DNA from: Fragilariopsis cylindrus CCMP1102
Lineage: Eukaryota; Bacillariophyta; Bacillariophyceae; Bacillariales; Bacillariaceae
Assembly: GCA_900095095.1 (NCBI GenBank)
Contig: FMBT01000148.1
Span: forward strand, 1 to 64,000
Reading direction: 5' to 3'
DNA: 64,000 nucleotides
In this document: positions 21,839-34,051 of the stretch, in pieces
How the letters are laid out: each line of letters starts with the position of its first letter
How positions within the stretch are numbered: position 1 is the stretch's first letter
Notes under the pieces: model-generated
Told to the model about the DNA's origin: nothing
The model's input: only the letters and a program-made list of their open reading frames with translations
Databases searched by the model: none
Position numbers and translations under genes: made by a program

Positions 21839-23511
21839 TCAAACAGGACAGGAAGTATTTTGCATTTGGTGTAGGTCGTCTTGGAATGGACGAGGAGAGG
21901 ATGATGATGGTGGTGGTGATAGTGATGACGATGAATCGATATTAAGCATAATATTCGATATCATGTCATGAAATTTATCAGTAACAGTATTAGTAGTATC
22001 ACGCGTCGCTTGGACTGGCGATGATGAGGATATAGAAGAGTAGTTGCTTCTTTTTGATTTTAAAATCATCATCTGCCGTTTCATCATTATGTTGTTCTCG
22101 TTCTTCTTCTTATCATTATTACAAGCGTTATTCCTATGAGGAACTTCTTCAAAGTGTTCCAAATAACGGAAAGGTTGACCTTCAAAGAAAAGTAAATCCC
22201 CACCTTTGATGACTTCAGTTAAGGTTACAGGTGCGGGGTATACTTGTTTTTGTTGACGGTGGTTGTCAAAACTAACGGTACGATTGTGGGGCGATACATT
22301 CCGAGGGAGAGGTGAAATAGTACCTATAGTATTCATAATAATATCTGGTGGAAAATAATCAGACCTGCTGTTACTGGGGAATAATGATGATGATGATGAT
22401 GATGTCGTGGTTGGTGATGATAGTCCTGTTGTTGTACCTGTAGTAGCACCCATTCCTTCTGATGAGTAAATCGTGTTTAGGATCGTGTGTAGACTACTGT
22501 TGTTCGCTGTTGATGTTGATGGTGTCTTCATATTATTAGGATAATTTGAAGGAATAATTGGTATGAGCGAAACCAGCGAATCTTCAGATGATATCATATT
22601 TATTCGAGGAGATGATGACTTGAGAGACTTCACACTGTCTGGGGATATAATATGATTATGATTATCATCATGAGATTGTTGTACCGATGATGAGTCTTCA
22701 TGTTGTTGCTGTTGTTGGCAAAACGTTGACGTTAACATGGCTCTGTTATGATCTTCGATATAGAAATTTGGTTCATCTTCAGGTGATAAACTCTTTCTAA
22801 CTTTAGTACCTTTGATTTTTTGACGGACCATTCCTTTACATAGATGGCGTTGACCACGAACAAAGCAATTATGATAATATGCGCCCTTATCTGGTCCATG
22901 TGTAAGACGAGAAAAACCATATAAATTCAATTGACGTTGAAAGGATGCATACTTCGTTTGATTGAAGAAATGTGGCATTACCTCCGTAACAAAATCCTTT
23001 GGTTTGTGTACCATAAATGCTTTCCCATGAGGCTGCCAGCAAACTATTGATTTTTCTGATTTGACTCCTCCTCCTTCGATTTCGTCCATCGCATCAAGCA
23101 TGATATGAAGTTTCCATGGAAATCTATATATTTTCATTAAAAAAACAAGAATGGAATGGAATAGGGTGGGGAGTAGGTCAATAAAACGATAATGTGATTG
23201 AGTGAGTAAGTGAATGAGTGAGGGATTGCGTGAGACAGTCGATAGACAAAACATTATGTCTCTAGTGAATTGAAGATAACAAATAACAATAGAGTACTCA
23301 ATACTTGTAGCCTACAATACTTGTATTGTATTGTGTGTACTGTATTGTATTGTACAGTAAGTACAGTACAGTATAACATAATTTTTTATTTGAACTTACG
23401 GTGTTATAACCCCTCCTTTCGCAATCGACCGTCCTCGATCATTATTATTATTTCTTGAATCTAAACTGAACTGGACGACGAAGAACAGTGCTGTTGACGA
23501 CCGGAAGTCAT
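21839..23511 (-). CDS. Heat-shock-factor-type transcription factor
   Basis: Nuclear DNA-binding protein of the HSF family, which is greatly expanded in diatoms. Exon 1 is about 23511-23400 and exon 2 is 23123-21839; the junction reads GGVITP|FPWKLHIML. The winged-helix domain (about residues 35-145) shows FPWKLHIML, CWQPHGKAFMVHKPKDFV, and the recognition-helix signature QTKYASFQRQLNLYGFSRL. The remainder is Ser/Thr/Asn-rich with no obvious heptad oligomerisation region, as in many diatom HSFs, apart from a conserved-looking patch GGDLLFFEGQPFRYLEHFEE. Exon 1 (MTSGRQQHCSSSSS...) requires one frame change, so the start is approximate. Confidence 0.9.
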
Positions 23512-24492
23512 TGTATCGTTGGTTGTAAATTCTCTCTCTGCCTAGGAGACATCATGTATTGAGTTTGAGTGAGTTGGTTGTTAGTTATATTATAGTAAAT
23601 TAATAAGTATTCGATCTGTGTATGTTTTGAAATGGGTTGTGTTCAGTATCTGCGAAGAATATGAGTGAAAGAATGCAAACGGTATCTACAGTGTATGTGT
23701 GTGTGTAAGGCCATTTGTTCTTTGAGAGGAGAATCTTTTTAAATACGTAAAAACATCGTGTAAAAATGTACTTTGAATGAATGTTTTTTGAGAGCGAACA
23801 ACTTTACCGCTATAACAATTTATCTTGTGATTTCCACACTCTCAGTGTCGTCGCATTGCACATATTTATTATGCCCTACCAGATGTTAGCATTAATTTGG
23901 CGAACCGAAGAACCTGTCGATGTCATGACGTAATGATAATATTTGAGCAGGTCGAAGTTGCACTTTCACAAAATTGAGCCGGCACTTATTATATTTTATA
24001 CTAGCACACACGATTCAGTAGGCTAACGTCACGTTACTGTACCAACAGGAACATCCTCGATTTGGAAAATAAAGAAAATAAGCGAAAATTCATAACCCCC
24101 AGCTGTGGTTGAGCCATCGTACCTGCAGTAAATGCACTCACTCTCCGCGCTAAAAGAATAATCCAATCATGCACCATAAGTCCGAAGTCGGCACAGCGAA
24201 AAGTAGAAGATTGGGAAAAAGGGGTGTCCTATCATACATACATACTAGTATTATGTATTATTTAGGGAAACCAGCAGTATTATATGTGAAAGTCATTCAA
24301 CAACCTAACCATCACCCATTGTCTTGTTTTCATTGCTCTTGGTTTTGGAACAGCAATTTCTGAGCATGTCCCTAGTGCTACCTGCAGCAATTGCTTTGAA
24401 ATTATCATTAGAAGGGAGAAAAAATGTTGGAGAGATCTCTAGCTAGTACATGAATAGCCACAAAGGATTAAATAAACATGGCATGTTGTTAT

Positions 24493-24528
<36 letters not shown>
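24493..24528. repeat. (CTAA)9 microsatellite
   Basis: Nine perfect tetramer copies. Confidence 0.95.
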
Positions 24529-25583
24529 ATGAAAAGAAAGAAAAGTCACTGAGTCTTTGACATCATTGACATCATTGAAGAAGTAAGTGTTGTTGGACTA
24601 GACTGCAACTATCAAATAGTAGTAGAAATAGTAGGGTAGTATTTGGTGCACATTATTCCTGCTACTTTCAAGGTAAAAAGGTACTCAAAATTGCATAGGA
24701 AAGCATCCTTTGATGAATGATGCTCCTATTTTACCAATTGTTATTGCACGCTACACATGCAGTATCTTATTTCTGAGAGTAAAAAAATGCTTAAGAAATA
24801 CCAATGTATGATTCTTTGAACAAGAATCTGGAGATTTTGACAGAAAATAGATAATAGCTAAGTTTTGATCAACACTTCCATCTCTCAACATGTACCGCTG
24901 TGGAGCGCTCTATGGTGGTGCTTGTACATTATCTTACAGTACAAGACAAAGCAAAATGATGAAATGATGTGCTGCTATGCTACAATGATGAAAACAAAAG
25001 GCAAAAACAGTGGACTTCTAAACACTACAACATTTTGAATAAACCAGCTTTTTCAAGGTCACTTATCTTACAAACAAGAGCAAAATGTAGCACTGAATCA
25101 AATGAATGAATCTGTCAAGAATAGGATATATGTAATAAAAACTAAAATGGGGGATTGAAGAAACTTGCATTGTACGCTTTTTTAAAATTAATTTCGATTT
25201 TTTTCGCTCCTCGCCTCGTCGTGACAATTATTGCTTGGAACTTCGGAGAAGATCGCGATTGAGAGACGAACTCGGAAAAGATCACGATTGAGAGACTCTG
25301 TACAGGCCCAATATAAGACGTCAAGAAGAGTAGGAAAGTCCACGGTCTCGATCGAAAACAGAGCAAACAAAGTAACAGCCAAGTGTAATGCTTATATTTT
25401 ACTCCTATGCAGAACGAGAAGTAGTGGACGATACACAATTGAACAACGTAATCCCATCAGCACACAAGAAAACAAGAAGAAAACTTGCTTTACAAGCTAG
25501 GCACATACAGGCAGGTCCAATATTCGAGTATTTCGTTCGTTCTATCGGATTTGTTCTTCGTACAGCACACATTATTGTTGCAT

Positions 25584-25657
25584 CAAACAAACAAACAAAC
25601 AAACAAACAAACAAACAAACAAAACAAACAAACAAACAAACAAACAAACAAACAAAC
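25584..25657. repeat. CAAA microsatellite, probable 5' UTR
   Basis: About 18 tetramer copies with one interruption, ending 55 bp before the E2 start codon; probably transcribed as an unstructured leader. Confidence 0.9.
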
Positions 25658-25711
25658 TGCGACAAAATAAAACGAAACACAAATTATCATTAGGACAATA
25701 AAACAGGGATT

Positions 25712-28182
25712 ATGTCGTCGTCGTTGTCGTCGTCGGGTAATAGTAGAAATATTAATAAAAACAAAGGTTCCGGATATGGTGGTAATGCATCCGATGAGAC
25801 ACAACGAAATAAAGGTAAAAAGGCAGCATTAAAACGTGAAACTAAAACATGGAAAGATTGGCAAGTAGAACTTAAGACGTTTTTAAAACAACAACAAAAA
25901 CAACACGATAATAATGATAATAATGTTGGCACGAATTCTCTAACAAATGGAAATAGTAACAACAATAATAACCATGTTCGAAGAAAAAAGAAGGACCGTG
26001 ATAATAGTCTCAATAATAATTGTGCTGTCATCATACCTTGTGATACTATATTAGATACATTAAAAAAGGTAATAAGATCACAAGCAATTGATTGGTTTTG
26101 GCAACAACCACAAAGGCAAACCTATATCTACGCATTAGAAATTTGTTTGTTTTTCACAAAGTATTCACCAAAATCATGGGGTAATCCTGATGATGAAGAA
26201 TCTGTTATAGCAGCATTTGAACAATTAACACAAACATCAAAATTACTTGTAAAACAACAGCAACAGCAACAGCAATTGTTGTCATTAGGTGGTAGGAGTG
26301 GAAAAAGAAAAGAAACACCAATCGAAGTTTCTAATATAGATAATGATAGTATGGATACCTTACAATGGTTCAAAAATGAATTATCAAAATGTTCTACTCT
26401 TGATACATCAAAAGATTCAAATGATAATGATTTATTACTACCAACAACTATAATTAGAATACGTAATGATGCAATGACGATTATTCAATCAATTTCAGAT
26501 ATTCCTGAATGTAGTATGATGGATCCACATGATTATTACAGACAAAAATTACGCCCATTAGCATTTGATATGGTTAGTGTTGCTACTGATGAGAGATGAT
26601 AATGATAATGGTAATGGTGGTTTTGAATCACCGAAACATTATTTTTGTCCTGGTGGTGGATATGAACGAACGTCTCAGGGAAGAGTAGCTGGTGGTGGTG
26701 GTGGTAATAATCATAAAAATAAGAAGAAGAAAGTTTCCAATCCAAACAACAAAAGTATGAAATCATCAGCAACTATACTATGGAAAGAATTATCAACATA
26801 TCCAACAGTACTTCCTATTGAATATGGTAGTTCAATATTTGTACGAGCATTAGAAAATGAACTAGATAAATTACGTGTATTGATAATTGGACCAGATGAT
26901 TACAATTCTTAACAACCGGTGGTGGTTCTATTCGATTTAATCCTAATTTATATGCTTGTGGAAAGGTGAGTTGATATGAGAGTGTTCTAAAAAATTGAGT
27001 TCTTTGTTTCAGCACATTAAAAGAAATCGACTTTGTTGTTGTTGTTGTTGTTGTTGTTATAGACAAACTAACGATAAAACTTGTTCTGCAATAATTGTGT
27101 TCGTGTTGGTTTGTTTCATTTGGGAAATTTGAAAAGGTTTGTCTTTCATTACTCGGAACATGGACTGGTCCGTCATGGATCAAAACAGAATCTACGCTTT
27201 TACAGGTATTAATCTCAATTCAAAGTTTAATCTTAGGTACATCAAATCCATATTTTAATGAACCAGGATGGGAACGTAGCGAGGGAACACCTCAAGGAAA
27301 AGTACAATCTGATAAGTACAACGATAATATACGCAAACAAACTTTTAGAGTTGCTATATTACCATTTTTAAAAAGTTTACTACATCAAAATGGTGGTGGC
27401 ATCAACGGCAACAATAACAAATACGACGATGTTCAAGTCCTCTCCACAAATCCCGCAAGAACAACGACTAGTACTAACAACAAAAGAAAGGCTCCACCAC
27501 CACATGGTAACTTGTCGTCGAGGAATCAATTTGAAGAATTTCATGATATTATTGAAAATCATTTTCAATTGAAGGAATCTTTAATTAGGAAACAATTATT
27601 TCAATGGTTAGAAAAAGATAAATCATTGCAGGATTTGTATACTGAATATTGGAATGTTTCTGATGAAATGATGAGCAACGAAGATCAGCTGCGGCTTCAA
27701 CTGCAGTTGGAGGAAGAAAGGAAAAAGAGATAGTAATAAACAATCAGGAGTATGTCTGCTGCTTCACCTATAAAGACGAATAATGATGGTGTAATTCTAT
27801 TGGATGATGATGAACGGACGACCGATGAAGTTGTCGACAGCAATAATAATTCCAGAGCCTTACTTAAGACGCATGGGACAATTAATTTGGGAACAAAAAA
27901 AGCGGCGACGGAGGTGAAATTATCGACCTACTTGTCGATAGTGATGACGACGAACTAATGAATCGCAAACCGGCGGCAGTACCTACTGTAACGAATACAT
28001 CCAACAAGGTCTCCTCTGAAGACGAGAAACTTGATGAAGATGAAAGCGACGACGATTATGATTGTGCTGGTGGTGCTGGTAGTGATGATAATGATAATGG
28101 CAATGCGACTAACAATCCACCGACGGCACATATACTAGGGGCGTCCTCATTAGAAAATGACGACATTGTGGACCTCACCTAG
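25712..28182 (+). CDS. BIRC6/UBE2O-type ubiquitin-conjugating enzyme with SUMO-interacting tail
   Basis: Large E2 enzyme. The N-terminal ~380 residues are unrecognised (KRETKTWKDWQVELKTF, poly-Gln, poly-Asn). The UBC domain follows: SSIFVRALENELDKLRVLII, TTGGGSIRFNPNLYACGK, then, after an intron (26966-27136), the active-site strand VCLSLLGTW, and STLLQVLISIQSLIL with PYFNEPGWERSEGTPQGK, matching the BIRC6 class. The catalytic Cys is the first codon pair after the intron. The roughly 25 residues that normally lie between GPDDTPY and TTGG (the FDIYFPP..YP..PP strand-loop) are missing near 26903-26912. After the UBC helices an acidic tail has three SUMO-interacting motifs: DGVILLDDDE, GEIIDLLVDSDDDE and DDIVDLT at the very C-terminus. 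The frame changes near 26590, 26905, 27730, 27760 and 27900. Confidence 0.8.
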
Positions 28183-29272
28183 CTTATGGAATTTGGCATC
28201 CAATTAGACAGGAGCTGCTACAAAATGAAAATATTTATCCTGATTTGTGATAGTTGCGACTCTTACTTCGAACGGAATAGAACGTAACTAACATCGCATT
28301 CGCGGTCTAGTCCGTAGAAATATGTTAAATACGAGTCTATGTAGTGAAAATCCAAAAAAGTACAAATACTCCATGTATATTAACAAAGAGGAGATAATAA
28401 TAGCAGAGGGAAAACTTTATAAAATAGAACGCATATATATATATATATATATGGTGCTTTAGGTTCAGTACAAATGAAAATTTCCCTCAATCTAGCTGCT
28501 AGCTTTTACTCATTAAATTCCTACCAAGAATAATAATGGAAAAGAAGAAGGAAAAGACTATCTTAGTTTACTAAAGATATGGGCAAATGGACAGGCAGGA
28601 ACTTGCAATCAAAAATATACACATACCACATACACGCATAAACTCTCTCTCTTTGATCCTAGTATTGAAACATATCTACTATCAGATATAACATGCAGTA
28701 ACTTTTTTGCAATCTAGACATATCTCTTTTGCGAAAGTTATGAGACTGTGGTTCTGTCAGTCCTAATTTATCAAAGAAGATCCACCACTTACTCATAATG
28801 TTCAACTAGATACATTCCCAGAATTTCTAAATTTTAAAAGATGATTGCTTGAATATATAGAATTGCTGTGCGTCGCATTGGCAACGACCCTTGCAAGGGA
28901 GTTTGTTTATAACAATCGAACTATGGTCACGTCTTCAGTCTAAATAAAAAAGTTTCGCATTAAAGAGTTTTACTAGTACGTATAAAATATGAATTGGTTT
29001 CTGTTGGAAGTCTGATTTCATTTTATTGTTTAGTTTATTTTTGTATTCTATCGTATACCCGAAATCGAAAAAGGCAAGATAACAATGCAAAGTCAATTAA
29101 TTACTTAAAATAATAACTCGACATTTTCTTCCCAAAAAAATGTAAATATGCGATACATACGGTCCGAAAATAATTGTTCGACGTCGTCGTAGTATTAACA
29201 TAATAGCAGTTCTCTTTCCATTCGTACTGTCAGAGAATTATTTTTGTTCATGGATCGAACTATGTCTTCTTT
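28183..29272. other. Convergent 3' spacer
   Basis: 1.1 kb AT-rich region between convergent genes, with a (TA)10 run at 28433-28452. Nothing else recognised. Confidence 0.5.
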
Positions 29273-29492
29273 TTATTCTTCTTGTGTCTCCTCCTTCTTA
29301 GCAGGTGGTGAATCCCCATCTTCGGTCTTGAAACTTTCTTCGATGATCTTTCTCGTCATCTCGAGGTCCTCTTCGAAACTCTTGGCTGGTTTGCCGCTCA
29401 AAGAAGTGACACGAGTTGATCCAGACATGGGCAGGAGCAAAGGCAGATGCCAATGTAGGAAGAAGAAGAACAGTCGAAAGAAAGAATTTCAT
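29273..29492 (-). CDS. Small plastid-targeted preprotein, function unknown
   Basis: About 70 residues. Starts MKFFLSTVLLLPTLASAFAP, a textbook diatom bipartite plastid presequence (signal peptide, then ASAFAP with the critical Phe). The mature part, read after a one-base frame change at a CCC run near 29435, is MSGSTRVTSLSGKPAKSFEE, then DLEMTRKIIEESFKTE, a charged helix, and an acidic tail ending KKEETQEE. Without the frame change the tail is unlike any plastid protein. I do not recognise the mature protein. Confidence 0.6.
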
Positions 29493-30579
29493 TGTCGTCT
29501 AGTAAGTAATCGCTATAGATTCAGTTTTTATTTTGTGATACAATGGGAAATTGTAAAAAAATGGTAACTTTTAGTTTTGACTTTTTGGATTCGAACGCAA
29601 ACAGCTTGAGGAGGACGACAGATGTTTGTGTAATGTGTGGGTAAAACAAACGATGAATAATGAGAAATATGTACTGGCAAACATCCTGTGACGTACGCGT
29701 GGTGCGCACAATCGCTCACATATTACCATATCGTTTTCTAAATCTTTCTTTAGAGCTAAGTTAGTACTACAAAACTACTGTACAAACTGCTTCTTACTTA
29801 CTTTAAAATAGGACTTCAGTGCTAATGTTCCTAGTTTTCTCTAGCCTTGATCAGAGTAACACACGAAGTTTTACCTCAAATACCGAAGATCCCTTCTGAT
29901 GCTATTCATATATAATGTCAATCATTAGCTCTTTTGGAATCATCAGAAACATCCTGGATTTATAAAATATGTGGAATTAATATAGAAAATCATTCAGTTC
30001 CTCAGGGGAAAAATGAAGGGAAATGTAGACAGCAGACTTAATAAAACACCCCATTTAAATCACTAGTGTGTTAGTATCTATGCTCTGATGATGTGGTATA
30101 TTTTTATTAACAAAATGCCGCCAAGAATTCAAGAAAGTATCTATAGTAATATACTAGGAACTTATGGAGGATTGTAATGTTTTTCTTCTTCTTATTCCAC
30201 CTAGTACATGAACAATATGATACCATATAATCAGTTACTCTAATTATGACTACATTGCTGTGTTTTAAATAGGAAACTTAATTAAGTGATACTCCTTTTC
30301 ATGTTGCTAAAAGACTTCCTATTGATAGAACCAGAAGCGGCGGATTGGTTGCAAGAACTCTAACTAGTTGTTTGTGAGGAAACTTAAGTTTAAAAATATT
30401 ACTATTTGAATATGATGTAGATTTAATTTAGCTAGTTGTACACGTTTTTAATATTATTTACCTAGTTTCTATTGTTACATTTCTCCAAGATGTATTTATT
30501 CACAGTACATCTCTTGAGAGATTTCTCCATGATACTGGTATTTATTTATAGAGATTTCTCCATGATACTGGTATCTTTT
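29493..30579. other. Spacer with a 24-bp direct repeat
   Basis: AT-rich. Contains two perfect copies of GAGATTTCTCCATGATACTG (plus GTAT) at 30518-30541 and 30551-30574, 33 bp apart, just past the stop codon of the LRR gene. TGACGTACGCGT near 29690 lies about 200 bp upstream of the small plastid gene. No gene seen. Confidence 0.5.
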
Positions 30580-33500
30580 TTAAGAATAAAGGATGTGTTC
30601 TTCTGGTAGACACACAGTACAACAGTCACCAACATCCTTGCACATTTCACAGTTAGCATAGATCTGAATATTATTCCCACATATCTCGAATGGTATTCCC
30701 ACAGACTTGTTAAAGCCATTGCCAAAAATGGAGAAATATTGGAGTTCTGGGATATTAGCAATCTCTGTTGGAATTGTTCCTATTAGTTGATTAAAATCTG
30801 CTTGGAAAAATATAAGTTGACTCATTGTTCCAATTTTGGATGATATTGTACCCGATATGATATTCCGATCAATATCTATATACTGTAGTGAAGTAGATTC
30901 ATATAGATCTTCAGGTATCGGTCCGGATAGGATATTTCGATCAAGGTCAAGCTTTTCCAAATACATCATATTTCCTACCCAGCTCGGAAAGTGACCTATC
31001 AGACTATTGCGATCAAAGTCCAACTCCTCCAGATATTTTAAATGTCTCAATTCTTTTGGTATTGTTCCTCTCATATTGTTTTCATCTGAAACACGAGAAA
31101 GAAAGAATGATTGTTGTTAGCAAACGATCCAAAGCACGATAGACGAAATACGCAAAAAATGGATAGCAAATTATTGATTAACGACCTACCAAGGTTGAGT
31201 TTTGTAACACGGTTGAAAGAATCGCATGTTACACCTCCCCAAGTACATTCGTGCCCAGAACTCAAAAATCTCTCATCCTGACACGGAGTTGTCCCATCTC
31301 TTGTGCATGTCAACCAATCGTCGCCAGAGGTGTAGAAATAAAGAAGTACCAACGTATATCTTTGAGCAAGGTTTACATCATCAGGGCATACTTCAAATAG
31401 ATCTTCATCCGTCATCCAAGAGTTTGCTATGGAAACAGGGTGCTGAGAATCATCAAATGATTCTATTCCAGACAGAACGGTAAGTTGTTGAAAAATGTCT
31501 ACCTTACGTTGATACGAAGAGATGTTGCACGGCAAAGTGGAGATATTGATGAGAAGGCTTGGAGATATTGATGAGAAGGCTGAGTCTTTATATGTTGGAG
31601 ACGTTGATGGGAAAGCTGTATCTTTGAATGTTCGTATGCTCGATGGCGACAACGTTTTCGACACTTGTACGGGACTTGCTGGTGGAGGTGTTCGTCTGAT
31701 AAATATACCCGGGGGTAGTCGCTGAGAAAAAGTCGAGTCCTCAGGCTGAGATGGAGCTATTGATGGACTTGTAGAAGTAATACCCAAACTGTCAGATGGT
31801 GGAGATGATACTTGACTACTGGTAGGTCTCGATGAAGGATTAGAACTTGCCCGTAGTGATGGCTTATCCGATGGTGACAATGACGGATCAACGGAAGGGC
31901 TTGTTGTAGGTTGTTGTGTCGGATTTGTACTTGGGGAAGCGATGGCACGGCACTTCCAGTGGGAGCATAAGTTGGTGAAGAACTTGGATAATAACTACCC
32001 GATGGCTTATCTGATGGAGATGCACTAGAACTAGAGCTAGGAGATCCACTGGGTGAGCTACTCGACTCTATACTCGGACCATCCGATGGAGACAAACTTG
32101 GCCCGTCAGATAGAATGTATGACGGAGATGTGCTCGGACTAGAGCTAGGAGATCCACTGGGTGAGCTACTCGACTCTATGCTCGGACCATCCGATGGAGA
32201 AAAACTTGGTCCGTCAGATAGAATGTATGACGGAGATGCGCTCGGACTAGAGCTAGGAGATCCACTGGGTGAGCTACTCGACTCTATACTCGGACCATCC
32301 GATGGAGAAAAACTTGGACCGTCAGATAGAATATATGACGGAGATGCGCTCGGACTAGAGCTAGGAGATCCACTGGGTGAGCTACTCGACTCTATACTCG
32401 GACCATCCGATGGAGACAAGCTTGGACCGTCAGATGGAGCATATGACGGAGATGCTATAGGACTAGAGCTAGGAGATCTAGTAGGTGACCCAGTTGACAA
32501 GCTTGGTCCGTCACTAGGGACAAGACTAGGACCATCTGTTGGAACACTTGGCTCTGTACTCGGACCATCTGATGGAACCAAGCTTGGCCCATCAGATGGT
32601 ATATATGACGGAGATGCACTAGGGCTAAGGCTAGGAGATCTAGTTGGTGATCCAGTTGACAAGCTTGGTTCATCACTAGAGACAATACTAGGACCATCTG
32701 TCGGGGTAAAACTCGATGCAACACTAGGTTTTAAAGACGGATAATTCAATGGTGCTGCTGACGGAGATACACTAGGGCTAAGACTAGGAGATCCAGTAGG
32801 TGATCCAGTTGACAAGCTTGGTTCATCACTAGAGACAATACTAGGACCATCTGTCGGGGTAAAGCTCGATGCAACAATAGGTTTTGAGCTTGGTGATGCT
32901 GTAGGAGAAAAAGAAGGATCATCTGATGATGCCGCCGACGCGGAAGCACTGGGGCTGCCGGCCGGGTTTCTTGAAGGAGCTTCACTAGTAGGACTTACGC
33001 TAGAACTTGACGTTGGTCTTCCAGTAGGTTCTTCAGAAGTATTGACAGACGGAGAGACGCTTGGGCTACTGCTAGGGGCATCACTTGAGCTTTCAGTTGG
33101 TGAGGCACTTGGTCTCGCAGATGGAGCTGGACTCTTTGTTGGGGTATTACTTGGAGCAGATGAGGGGAAGTAACTTCCAGATGGTGATTCTGATGAACCA
33201 AAACTGGGACTACTAGTAGGCGTTGCGGTTGGCGTTGCGGTAGGCGATGCGGTAGTCGATGCGGTAGGCGATGTGGTAGGCGATGTGGTAGGCGTTGCAG
33301 TAGGCGTTGCAGTAGGCGTTGCAGTAGGCGTTGCAGTAGGCGTTGCAGTAGGCGTTGCAGTAGGCGATGCAGTAGGCGATGCAGTAGTCGTTGCAGTAGG
33401 CGATGCAGTAGGCGGTAAAGATGGAGAGCCTGTAGGGGGTGCTACGGTGGGAGACCCAGCAGGCGTAGACGATGGAGATAAAATTGAAAATTCAGTATCC

Positions 33501-34051
33501 TCGAACGGAACAGGTGTGACTTCGGCACACCTCCAAAACAGATCAGTCAGCGCACATGCGCAATTTTGCGACTCTGTCGTCGTTTCTTCATTTGCAGTTA
33601 GAAATCTGGAATATGTACATTGACCCCATGAGGTGCTATCTGGTAGGATAGAGTCACACGAATTTCCATCTGTAGGAAAGAAACTGGGGCACCAAAATCG
33701 TCTCACGTCCTCGATACGCCCATTTACTACCAGTGAAGGTCCAGACAATTCAGAAACTAACTCGAAGGAAGGAATTTTTGATGATTGTGGATTACTGACT
33801 GATGTGTTCCCAGTGGGTGTAGTTGTTTGTACTTGTTGATCATCTATTCGTGTACCGATTTGAATTTCAAAGTCCACCGGAGGAAGATTTGGTGGAGAAG
33901 TGGGTCCTGGTATTGGGATATCGACTACAAATCGATGCTTCAATATTTGATGCGTCGATGTTTCTTCATCATCTTGTTGAAAGTCGTTCGCTTCAATCCC
34001 TTTCGGCAAGAGGGAGATTATTATTGCACAGTATTTCAAGATAAGATTCAT
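30580..34051 (-). CDS. Secreted Ser-Pro-rich leucine-rich-repeat protein
   Basis: Cell-surface or extracellular protein of a type common in diatoms. Exon 1 is 34051-31190 and exon 2 is 31085-30580; the split codon joins KLNL|DENNMRG. Order: signal peptide (MNLILKYCAIIISLLPKGIE), a Cys-rich domain (RFWCPSFFPTDGNSCDS, QNCACALTDLFWRC), then about 500 residues of mucin-like SPS/ATPT/PSDGPS repeats, a linker, and an LRR N-terminal cap (YFYTSGDDWLTCT, ECTWGGVTCDS). Exon 2 has about five plant-type LRRs (LEELDFDRNSLIGHFPSWVG, LEKLDLDRNILSGPIPEDLY) and a C-terminal Cys cluster (CEMCKDVGDCCTVC). One frame change near 31940. Roles in adhesion, cell-wall attachment or signalling are inference. Confidence 0.85.
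32025..32460 (-). repeat. 108-bp coding tandem repeat, four copies
   Basis: The motif GAGCTACTCGACTCTAT recurs at about 32055, 32163, 32271 and 32379. Each 108-bp unit encodes 36 residues including DGPSIESSSSPSGSPSSSPS. Copies are nearly identical, which implies recent amplification or gene conversion. Confidence 0.9.
32640..32890 (-). repeat. 153-bp coding repeat, two copies
   Basis: The block with AAGCTTGGTTCATCACTAGA recurs at 32661 and 32814, 153 bp (51 codons) apart, in the Ser-Pro repeat region of the LRR gene. Confidence 0.8.
33215..33420 (-). repeat. 12-bp coding minisatellite
   Basis: About 15 copies of GTAGGCGTTGCA or close variants, read on the minus strand as (Ala/Ser-Thr/Ser)-Pro-Thr, a run of likely O-glycosylated or hydroxylated residues. 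Confidence 0.9.

Larger units (their letters stand above)
23512..25711. other. 2.2-kb divergent intergenic region
   Basis: Lies between the HSF gene (-) and the E2 gene (+). Contains TGACGTAA near 23923, a CTAA microsatellite, a CAAA microsatellite and a short internal duplication near 25244-25300 (GATCGCGATTGAGAGAC, then GATCACGATTGAGAGAC). No gene or RNA recognised. Confidence 0.45.

Noticed and set aside
25142-25500. Overlapping open frames on both strands
   Set aside because: Composition is random, there is no homology, and a small internal duplication explains the openness.
32115-32744. Long plus-strand open frame antisense to the Ser-Pro repeats
   Set aside because: It is the mirror of the 108-bp repeats of the LRR gene; no start context or domain of its own.
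33215-33420. Regular short repeats resembling a CRISPR array
   Set aside because: Units are 12 bp with no unique spacers, in frame with a coding sequence, in a eukaryotic genome.
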